A DNA stretch of 6,500 nt, taken from positions 1 to 6,500 of the forward strand of contig WTGR01000760.1 of assembly GCA_011523485.1 (NCBI GenBank). Direction: 5' to 3'. The notes under the pieces were generated by a model. The model saw nothing but the letters and a program-made list of their open reading frames with translations. It searched no databases and was not told the origin of the DNA. Made by a program: the position numbers and the translations under genes. Source of the stretch: Acidobacteriota bacterium (lineage in GTDB: Bacteria > Acidobacteriota > Vicinamibacteria > Vicinamibacterales > UBA8438). Below, piece after piece: positions 1 to 5,374 of the stretch. Within the stretch, counting starts at the first letter, position 1. Every line of letters starts with the position of its first letter.

Positions 1-1406
1 TGTTTCCCATCGGCTGGATCGTCATCGCGTCGCTCATCCTCTACCGGGTGACGCTCGAGACCGGCAAGTTCGAGATCATCAAGGACTCCATCGGCGCCCT
101 CTCCGACGACCGTCGCCTGCAGGCGGTGCTCATCGGCTTCGCCTTCGGCGCCTTCATCGAGGGCGCGGCCGGGTTCGGCACGCCGGTGGCGGTGGCCGCG
201 GCGATGCTGACCGGGCTCGGCTTTCCCCCCTTCTACGCCGCGTTCATCTGCCTGCTCGCCAACACCGCGCCGGTCGCCTTCGGGTCCCTCGGCATCCCCG
301 TCGTCACGCTGGCCAACGTCACCGGTCTGCCCGAGGCCGCGTTGAGCTCGATGACCGGACGCCTCTGCGGCCTGATCGCCATCGTCATTCCGGCCTACAT
401 GGTCGTCGTCATGTCCGGCGTCAAGCGCTCGGCCGAGGTGCTGCCGCCCATCGCGGCCTGCTCGCTCGCCTTCGCGGGCGTGCTGATCCTGGTAAGCAAC
501 ACGATCGGGCCCGAAGTGGCGGCCATCCTGGCCGCGATTGCCGCCCTGGTGGCGATGGTGCTGGTGATGAAGGTCTGGAAGCCGGCGCAGGTGTTCCGGC
601 TGGAGGGCGACGTCGAGGTCGTCAAGCAGCACAAGACCTACACCACGGGCGAGCTCGTCGGGGCGTGGGTGCCGTACATCCTGCTCGTCGTCTTCGTCCT
701 GGCGTGGCGCTATCCGCCGATCCAGGGCGCGCTGAACATGGTCAGCGTGCAGTTCGACGTGCCGGGGCTGCACAACACGATCATGCGCCTGCCGCCGCTG
801 ACCCCGGAGGCGTCGCCGTACGCGGCGTCCTACAACTTCAACTGGCTCTCGGCCGCCGGAACCTCCTGCTTCCTGGCCGCGTTCGCGGCGTCCCTCGTCC
901 TCGGCCTGTCGCCGGCCCGCTTCGTCGAGATCGTCAAGGCCGTGCTGAAGCAGTTGAGGATGCCGCTGCTGACCATCGCGTCCGTGCTGGCGGTGGCCTA
1001 CGTGATGAACTACGCCGGCATGACCACCACCCTCGGGCTCGCCTTCGCGGCCACCGGGGCGGTGTTCCCGTTCTTCAGCGCGATGCTCGGCTGGACGGGG
1101 GTCTTCCTGACCGGCAGCGACACCGCGTCGAACGCGCTCTTCGGCACGCTGCAGACCGTGACCGCCAACACGCTCGAGCTGAACCCGATCCTCACCACCT
1201 CGACCAACTCGGCCACCGGGGTCATGGGCAAGATGATCTCGCTGCAGAGCATCGCGGTCGCGGTGGCCGCCACCGGCATGGCGTCGTCCGAGGAAGGCCG
1301 GCTGTTCCGCATCACGCTCCGGCACAGCATCATCCTGGCCGTGTTCATGGGGATCGTGACGATGCTCTTCGCCTACGTGCTGCCGCAGCTCGTGCCGATG
1401 CCGTAG
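1..1406 (+). CDS. lctP: L-lactate permease (LctP/LldP family), 5'-truncated by the window edge
   Basis: This is the C-terminal 467 residues of an inner-membrane lactate permease, which takes up lactate (in characterised members also glycolate) with protons. The frame is open from base 3, with FPIGWIVIASLILYRVTLE before the GTG at 48, so that GTG is internal and the true start lies left of the window; family members are about 540-600 residues. Family hallmarks are visible: the FGAFIEGAAGFGTPVA segment (about 141-190), ANTAPVAFG-LGIPV (about 259-300), LTGSDTASNALFGTLQ (about 1108-1155) and TGVMGKMISLQSIAVA (about 1216-1263). Many hydrophobic helices fill the rest, and the protein ends in a hydrophobic stretch after HSIILAVFMG, as in LldP. 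There is no frameshift or missing core motif. The 161-base gap to the next gene on the same strand carries a strong hairpin. Substrate choice between L-lactate, D-lactate and glycolate cannot be decided from sequence. Confidence 0.95.
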   Translation, partial: FPIGWIVIASLILYRVTLETGKFEIIKDSIGALSDDRRLQAVLIGFAFGAFIEGAAGFGTPVAVAAAMLTGLGFPPFYAAFICLLANTAPVAFGSLGIPVVTLANVTGLPEAALSSMTGRLCGLIAIVIPAYMVVVMSGVKRSAEVLPPIAACSLAFAGVLILVSNTIGPEVAAILAAIAALVAMVLVMKVWKPAQVFRLEGDVEVVKQHKTYTTGELVGAWVPYILLVVFVLAWRYPPIQGALNMVSVQFDVPGLHNTIMRLPPLTPEASPYAASYNFNWLSAAGTSCFLAAFAASLVLGLSPARFVEIVKAVLKQLRMPLLTIASVLAVAYVMNYAGMTTTLGLAFAATGAVFPFFSAMLGWTGVFLTGSDTASNALFGTLQTVTANTLELNPILTTSTNSATGVMGKMISLQSIAVAVAATGMASSEEGRLFRITLRHSIILAVFMGIVTMLFAYVLPQLVPMP

Positions 1407-1514
1407 TCGGGTGCACCCGGAACGGGTCAGGACTGCGGGCGAGGATCGGCTGGGCGGAGAGCGGATCCGGAAGGTAACGGTCTTCGGGCAGCAGGCCCGC
1501 GCGCATCGCGGCCG

Positions 1515-1545
1515 CGGGGCAGGGCGGTTGGCGCCGCCCGCCCCG
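1515..1545 (+). other. Strong GC hairpin between lctP and the sigma-54 activator gene
   Basis: CGGGGC-A-GGGCGG pairs with CCGCCC-GCCCCG around a six-base loop (TTGGCG), giving 12 G-C pairs with a single bulged A at 1521. No T-run follows, so it is not a standard intrinsic terminator. It could be a U-less or Rho-assisted terminator for lctP, or a leader structure 22 bases before the activator ATG at 1568. The rest of the gap (1407-1567) shows no recognisable promoter, tRNA or small gene. Confidence 0.4.
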
Positions 1546-1567
1546 TAGCCCGTCGGTTCCCCGCATC

Positions 1568-3115
1568 ATGCCGCTCTTCCGAACCGAGGAACGCCGCGCC
1601 ATCGAGTCGCTGGCGCGGCTCGCCGACTGCAATCCGTTCTCACCGGCTTTCGTCGAGGGCGAACGGGAGATTCTCGGTCCCGACCACGCTCCGGCCGGCG
1701 CGGTCTGGAGCCTGCGCGCGGAGCCGGGGACCGAGAGCTCCGCCCTGGAGAGAGTCGGCTCGGTCGCCGAACGCGCGGCGCGCGACGCGCGCGAGCGCCT
1801 GCTCCGCCGTCCGTCCGCGACCACCGACGAGCTGCGCCTCTATGCGTCGCTCGTCATCTTCACGCTGTACCAGCGTTACGCCGACCCGCTGCACGAGATT
1901 CACCAGGACCCGGAGCGTGCGCGGCGGCGGGTGGCGTGCTACCGCTCGTTCCGCCGCGACCTCGACCACTACCTGCTCGCGGACCGGCTGCCGCTGCCGC
2001 AGCGCGTCGACCCCGCGCACCTGTTCGCCTGCTTCTACCAGGTCCGCCGCGCCTTTCATCTCATCCACCGCTACATCGTCGGCGCGTCGGGGCCGGCGGC
2101 CCGCCTGCGCGCCGCGGTCTGGCAGTCGATCTTCACGCACGACATGCGGCGCTACTGGCGCTCTGTCTACGACCGCATGCACGACGTCACGACGCTGATC
2201 ACCGGCCCGTCGGGGACCGGCAAGGAGCTCGTGGCGCGCGCCATCGGCCTGTCGCGCTACATCCCGTTCGACGCGGAGCGGGAGACGTTCACGGCGACCC
2301 TCGACGGGGCGTTCCACGCGCTGAACGTGTCGGCGCTGTCGCCCACGATCATCGAATCGGAGCTGTTCGGCCACCGCAAGGGCGCGTTCACCGGCGCCGT
2401 CCAGGATCGCGTCGGCTGGCTCGAGGCGTGCCCGCGGTTCGGCGCCGTGCTGCTCGACGAGGTGGGGGAGATCGACGCCGCGATCCAGGTCAAGCTGCTG
2501 CGCGTGCTGCAGACCCGCGAGTTCTCGCGCATCGGCGAGACCGCGCCGCGCGCCTTCGCGGGCAAGCTGATCGCCGCCACCAACCGCGACCTCGCGGCGG
2601 AGATGCAAGCGGGCCGCTTCCGCGAGGACCTCTACTACCGCCTCTGCGCGGACTTGATCGTCACGCCGTCGCTGCGCGAGCAGCTCCGGGATGCGCCAGG
2701 GGAGTTGCGCAACCTGGTGGTGTTCGTCAGCGAGCGCGTGGTCGGCCCCGACAGCGCCGGGGAGCTCGCCGACGAGGTGCTGGCGTGCGTCGAGCGCGAC
2801 CTCGGCGCGGACTACCCGTGGCCGGGCAACGTGCGCGAGCTGGAGCAGTGCGTCCGCAACGTGCTGGTGCGCAAGGAGTACCGCCCGCCGGCGGCGCCCG
2901 CGCGCGGGCCGGCCGACGACCTCGCGGCGGAGTTGGGCGAGGGGAGCCTCACCGCGGACGAGCTCCTGGGGCGCTACTGCACCATCGTCTACGCCCGCAC
3001 CGGCAGCTACCAGGAGACCGCGCGCCGTCTGGAGCTGGACCGCCGGACCGTGAAGCGGCGCGTCGACCCGGAGCTGCTCGCGAGGCTGACGGACGCACTC
3101 GAAGCCCCCTCCTGA
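1568..3115 (+). CDS. Sigma-54-dependent transcriptional activator (AAA+ enhancer-binding protein, Fis-type HTH)
   Basis: This 515-residue bacterial enhancer-binding protein should hydrolyse ATP to remodel sigma-54 RNA polymerase at a promoter. The order is: residues 1-200, a mostly helical domain; about 201-425, the AAA+ domain; about 430-515, linker and DNA-binding end. Walker A is GPSGTGKE (213-220), the sigma-54 contact loop GAFTGA is intact (272-277), Walker B is VLLDEVGE (294-301), sensor I is ATNRD (337-341), FREDLYYRL spans 351-359 and WPGNVREL spans 418-425. The helix-turn-helix is at about 479-499 ([20 protein letters not shown]), as in Fis-type activators. The N-terminus has none of the receiver, PAS, GAF or FHA motifs I know, so its signal is unknown. 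About 15 extra residues (about 231-248) sit between Walker A and the GAFTGA loop compared with NtrC-type proteins. The ATG has no clear Shine-Dalgarno. Control of the upstream permease is possible but only suggested by adjacency. Confidence 0.93.
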   Translation: MPLFRTEERRAIESLARLADCNPFSPAFVEGEREILGPDHAPAGAVWSLRAEPGTESSALERVGSVAERAARDARERLLRRPSATTDELRLYASLVIFTLYQRYADPLHEIHQDPERARRRVACYRSFRRDLDHYLLADRLPLPQRVDPAHLFACFYQVRRAFHLIHRYIVGASGPAARLRAAVWQSIFTHDMRRYWRSVYDRMHDVTTLITGPSGTGKELVARAIGLSRYIPFDAERETFTATLDGAFHALNVSALSPTIIESELFGHRKGAFTGAVQDRVGWLEACPRFGAVLLDEVGEIDAAIQVKLLRVLQTREFSRIGETAPRAFAGKLIAATNRDLAAEMQAGRFREDLYYRLCADLIVTPSLREQLRDAPGELRNLVVFVSERVVGPDSAGELADEVLACVERDLGADYPWPGNVRELEQCVRNVLVRKEYRPPAAPARGPADDLAAELGEGSLTADELLGRYCTIVYARTGSYQETARRLELDRRTVKRRVDPELLARLTDALEAPS

Positions 3116-3149
3116 CTCGACGCGTTTCTCGCGGCGCTGAAACTTCGGA

Positions 3150-3178
3150 TTGACCGACGTAACGGATGACGTTACGCT
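3150..3178 (+). promoter_or_regulatory. Predicted higBA promoter with overlapping palindromic operator
   Basis: A TTGACC -35 box (3150-3155) is followed after 17 bases by TACGCT (3173-3178, weak -10, 3 of 6 to consensus). A perfect inverted repeat, CGTAACG-GATGA-CGTTACG (3158-3176), fills the spacer and covers part of the -10. Seven-base arms in this position are what one expects for a HigA/HigBA autorepression site. The predicted transcription start (about 3184-3185) falls on the GTG chosen for higB, so the transcript may be leaderless. All of this is sequence inference. Confidence 0.5.
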
Positions 3179-3183
3179 GGATC

Positions 3184-3465
3184 GTGATCCGGAGCTTTGC
3201 CGACAAGCGGACCGCAGCCGTCTTCGCCGGTTACGCCGTTCGCCGCTTGCCGGCGCGGATTCAGCCGCGCGCGAGGTCGAAGCTCCTGGCGATCGATGCA
3301 GCCGATTTGCTCGATGATCTGCGTGCGCCGCCGGGAAACCGCCTGGAGGTCCTGCGCGGTGACCGCCACGGCCGGTATTCGGTTCGCATCAACGACCAGT
3401 GGCGTGTCTGCTTCGCGTGGCGAGACGGCGACGCGTGGGACGTCGAGATCGTCGACTACCACTGA
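3184..3465 (+). CDS. higB: HigB-type toxin of the RelE/ParE superfamily
   Basis: A 93-residue mRNA interferase-type toxin; characterised HigB proteins cleave mRNA in the ribosomal A site. From the GTG start it begins IRSFADKRTAAVF and contains LPARIQPRARSKLLAID, PPGNRLEVLRGDRHGRYSVR, INDQWRVCFAW and a terminal VDYH, all matching the Rts1-HigB-like family. Basic residues R61 (in GDR), R68 and R74, and the terminal D91-Y92-H93, align with the conserved active region. The GTG at 3184 is preferred over the in-frame ATG at 3166 because it gives the family's 92-93 residue length and because the ATG lies inside the palindromic operator; the longer form would add MTLRWI. The toxin precedes its antitoxin with a 12-base gap, the usual hig order. 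It appears intact and probably active. Confidence 0.9.
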   Translation: MIRSFADKRTAAVFAGYAVRRLPARIQPRARSKLLAIDAADLLDDLRAPPGNRLEVLRGDRHGRYSVRINDQWRVCFAWRDGDAWDVEIVDYH

Positions 3466-3477
3466 GGGAGAGGATCG

Positions 3478-3861
3478 ATGACCATCACCCGTGAGGCCGT
3501 GGATCGCCGCGCGGTCGACTTCGCCGGCGTGACATCAGGTCGACGGCTGCCCCCGGTGCATCCCGGTCAGTTCCTGCGCGACGAGTTCCTGGAGCCGCTC
3601 GGTCTGAGCGTGTACGCGCTTGCCAGAGCGCTCAACGTTCCCCGGCCGCGGTTGAACGACGTTGTTCGCGGCCGACGCTCTCTGAGCACCGACACGGCAC
3701 TCCGGCTCGCCCGCTATTTCGGGACGTCGCCGGGGTTCTGGATCAATCTCCAGGCTCGACACGACCTCGACGTCGCCGAGCGTGCGCTGCGCCGCACGAT
3801 CGACAGGCAGGTCGAGCCGCGCGCCGCGCGCGCTGCTCAAGGCGCATCGAGCAACGTGTGA
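3478..3861 (+). CDS. higA: HigA-type antitoxin, XRE-family helix-turn-helix
   Basis: A 127-residue antitoxin that should bind HigB and repress the shared promoter. The family signature PPVHPGQFLRDEFLEPLGLS is at residues 25-44, followed by the helix-turn-helix (about 43-70, ALARALNVPRPRLNDVVRGR) and SLSTDTALRLARYFGTSPGFWINLQ (68-92), the conserved HigA tail of the domain. The N-terminal about 24 residues and the Arg/Ala-rich last about 20 are extra compared with the shortest HigA proteins; longer N-termini of the MTITRE...VDF type occur in the family. GGGAG (3466-3470), seven bases before the ATG, is a good Shine-Dalgarno and the best in the window, consistent with stronger translation of antitoxin than toxin. 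It is co-transcribed with higB. Confidence 0.93.
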   Translation: MTITREAVDRRAVDFAGVTSGRRLPPVHPGQFLRDEFLEPLGLSVYALARALNVPRPRLNDVVRGRRSLSTDTALRLARYFGTSPGFWINLQARHDLDVAERALRRTIDRQVEPRAARAAQGASSNV

Positions 3862-3882
3862 TTTGTCCGCACGGTTTCGCGC

Positions 3883-3888
3883 TATAGT
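3883..3888 (+). promoter_or_regulatory. Predicted -10 box (TATAGT) of the coiled-coil membrane protein gene
   Basis: TATAGT matches the TATAAT consensus at five of six positions and ends six bases before the ATG at 3895, so transcription would start at or next to the A of the start codon. No good -35 lies at 16-18 bases; TTGTCC (3863-3868) is only 14 bases away. A leaderless transcript is one reading. GAAG (3889-3893 region) is at best a weak Shine-Dalgarno. Confidence 0.45.
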
Positions 3889-3894
3889 GAAGAC

Positions 3895-4215
3895 ATGGCG
3901 GATCTGCTCCGGATGTTGACGCTTGACGGTCAGGTGGTTGGGGCCGGCATGCTGGTGGCGCTCGTGTGGCTCGTGATTACGGTGAAGGGGCTCGATACCA
4001 AGGTCACTGCGCTCGACGCCAAGGTCACCGGGGTCGCCAACACGGTCACGGACCTCGTTGCCAAAGTGGCGGGGCTCGACACTCGAGTTACGGCGCTCGA
4101 AGTACAGGTCGGGAGGCTTGACACCCGAGTCGCGGGTCTTTCCGACGATGTCGGCGTGCTGCGCGGCCGCCAGGAAGAACGGGACCAGTCGTCTGCTCTC
4201 GACGGCGCGCGATAA
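3895..4215 (+). CDS. Small single-pass membrane protein with exact heptad-repeat coiled coil, function unknown
   Basis: I do not recognise a characterised family. The 106-residue protein has a short N-terminus (MADLLRMLTLDGQ), one hydrophobic segment at about residues 13-30 (VVGAGMLVALVWLVITV), then a nearly perfect seven-residue periodicity from 32 to about 94: GLDTKVT, ALDAKVT, GVANTVT, DLVAKVA, GLDTRVT, ALEVQVG, RLDTRVA, GLSDDVG. Leu (or Val) at the second and Val at the sixth place of each unit make a regular a/d core, so an oligomeric coiled coil anchored by one helix is expected. A hydrophilic tail (RGRQEERDQSS) follows. It starts 33 bases after higA on the same strand but seems to have its own -10, so it need not belong to the toxin-antitoxin unit. 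It resembles small coiled-coil ORFs often annotated as hypothetical or as hemolysin XhlA-like; that is a structural likeness only. The convergent neighbour ends 70 bases beyond its stop. Confidence 0.75.
   Translation: MADLLRMLTLDGQVVGAGMLVALVWLVITVKGLDTKVTALDAKVTGVANTVTDLVAKVAGLDTRVTALEVQVGRLDTRVAGLSDDVGVLRGRQEERDQSSALDGAR
3988..4176 (+). repeat. Degenerate 21-bp tandem repeat inside the coiled-coil gene
   Basis: Nine consecutive 21-bp units encode the heptads of residues 32-94. The core pattern is CTCGAYRCCAAGGTCAC or a close variant (GGTCGCC, CTCGACACTCGAGTTAC and so on). Units match best at the Leu-Asp and Val-Thr codons and drift elsewhere, as expected for growth by unit duplication followed by divergence. 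Confidence 0.6.
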
Positions 4216-4285
4216 TCCGGACGTCGTTGATCGGGATGCGGGCACGGCTCACCGTAACGAGGGCTCCGTCGCGGTCAGGGTAAAG
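4216..4285. other. Convergent intergenic gap, no clear terminator
   Basis: The gap separates the stop of the + strand coiled-coil gene from the stop of the - strand lipoprotein gene. I see no stem followed by a T-run on either strand. One CGTAACG heptamer (4253-4259) equals a half-site of the higBA operator but has no partner arm nearby. Confidence 0.4.
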
Positions 4286-5374
4286 TCACGGCGACGGCGC
4301 GATGACCACGCGGAAGCCGATGAACGGCCGGCGCACGCCAGGGTCGGCGCCTCCCCGTACGGCCGTGCGCACGGTGCCTTCCGGGTCCATGAACGAGCCG
4401 CCGCGCATGACGAAGAGCGCGTCGTCCGCGAGGTTGTGCGCGTCGTCCGTTTCGTCGTAGGGATAGGGCTGGTACGGGCTGCGGGTGAGCTCCCAGACGT
4501 TGCCGCTCATGTCGCTCAGGCCGAACGGACATTCCGGGCAGTCGAAGCTCCCGGCCGGCGTGGTGCCGTCCGCACCGCCGAAGTTCGCCCGGTCGCGTCT
4601 CGGAACGTCGCCCCAGGGGTAGACGCGCGCCTCGGCCCCGCGGGCGGCCTTCTCCCATTCCGCTTCGCTCGGAAGCGTGACGCGCCAGCCGGCGTCCAGC
4701 CAGCCCCGCAGACGGGGCGGGGTGCCGGGCCATTCGCGCAGCGTCGCCTCCAGCCACCGGCAATAGGCCAGCGCATCGGGCCAGGAGACGGAACTGACCG
4801 GGTGATCCGGCGCCCCGCGTAGCGTCTCGGGAACGGAGGAGTAGCCGGCGGCGTCGGCGAAGGCGCGGAACTGCGCCACGGTGACCTCGTAGCGGCCGAT
4901 GGCGAACGCGGGCAGATCGACCGTGCCCTGCGCCTGCCCGGACGACCAGCGTTCGTTCTCGAAGGCCCGGGGATCGACGGCCGGGTCGCTGCCCATGGTG
5001 AACGGTCCGGCCGCAATCTCGATGAAGCCGAGCAGATCGTCGTCGGGAAGGAACCAGGCGTCGGCCCGGAATCCCTCCAGCGCGTCCGGCAGCGGCGTGG
5101 CCCGAGTGGCTGACGAGCCTGCCGGGTCGAGGGGCTGGCACGCGGCCAGGGCGCCCATGGCGAGAGCCAGCGCGACCGGAATGAAGGATCGGGGTTTCCT
5201 GTGCGTAAGACGACGGGCGCTCGCGGGTATGGCGAGAGCCAGCGCGACCGCAATGAAGGATCGGAGACCCCTCGCGCGCGATCCGCAATGTTCCGTGGCG
5301 GTCGAGGCGGATATCGCCGCCGCCGGGCGACAGCGAGCCCGCGAGCGCGATGTGTCCTGACGAGGGGTAGTCAC
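4286..5374 (-). CDS. Lipoprotein with formylglycine-generating-enzyme-like (SUMF1/FGE-sulfatase) domain
   Basis: The FGE-like fold fills about the last 240 residues. Landmarks in order are AAGPFTMGSDP, GRYEVTVAQFRAFADAAGY, HPVSSVSWPDALAYCRWLE, WRVTLPSEAEWEKAARG, VYPWGD, GLSDMSGNVWELT, RGGSF and the terminal GFRVV. True FGE oxidises a sulfatase cysteine using two cysteines after the RGGS motif; here that segment (RGGSFMDPEGTVRTAVRGG) has none, so formylglycine synthesis is unlikely and a binding or other role is expected. Two cysteines (CPEC) sit just before the GLSDMSGNVWE motif. A lipobox LAAC ends a signal core (SFIPVALALAMGALAAC), with the lipidated Cys at residue 79 if the start is GTG 5374. 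That GTG overlaps the upstream stop by four bases (GTGA) and is the only in-frame ATG, GTG or TTG ahead of the signal core; ATG 5158 would cut the core short. The 362 residues include an odd N-terminus of about 60 residues with a duplicated signal segment. Confidence 0.85.
   Translation of the reverse strand: MTTPRQDTSRSRARCRPAAAISASTATEHCGSRARGLRSFIAVALALAIPASARRLTHRKPRSFIPVALALAMGALAACQPLDPAGSSATRATPLPDALEGFRADAWFLPDDDLLGFIEIAAGPFTMGSDPAVDPRAFENERWSSGQAQGTVDLPAFAIGRYEVTVAQFRAFADAAGYSSVPETLRGAPDHPVSSVSWPDALAYCRWLEATLREWPGTPPRLRGWLDAGWRVTLPSEAEWEKAARGAEARVYPWGDVPRRDRANFGGADGTTPAGSFDCPECPFGLSDMSGNVWELTRSPYQPYPYDETDDAHNLADDALFVMRGGSFMDPEGTVRTAVRGGADPGVRRPFIGFRVVIAPSP
5157..5264. repeat. 36-bp direct repeat, two copies offset by 72 bp, duplicating a signal-peptide core
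   Basis: Copies at 5157-5192 and 5229-5264 match at 35 of 36 bases (the difference is 5179 G versus 5251 C). The 72-bp offset is 24 codons, so both copies stay in the frame of the minus-strand lipoprotein gene, encoding RSFIPVALALAM (downstream copy, leading to the lipobox) and RSFIAVALALAI (upstream copy). The 36 bases between them are unrelated. Confidence 0.9.

Noticed and set aside
665..1477. Overlapping + strand open frame inside and past the permease gene
   Set aside because: The translation is an Arg/Ala/His-rich shadow of the permease in another frame, with no domain and no ribosome binding site.
1616..1631. Sigma-54 promoter-like CGGCTC-N5-CTGCA
   Set aside because: It lies inside the activator coding region, matches only part of the consensus, and such matches are expected by chance at this GC content.
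1640..2608. Long antisense open frame (322 codons) opposite the sigma-54 activator gene
   Set aside because: It is the mirror of a strongly GC3-biased real gene; its translation is Arg/Ala/Asp-rich with no recognisable motif, while the + strand frame has intact family motifs.
1936..3153. Second 405-codon frame within the activator gene
   Set aside because: Low-complexity Arg/Ala/Pro/Gly translation typical of an out-of-frame reading in high-GC DNA.
4253..4259. CGTAACG heptamer equal to a half-site of the higBA operator
   Set aside because: It has no inverted partner nearby and lies between two convergent stop codons, so a regulatory role is not supported.
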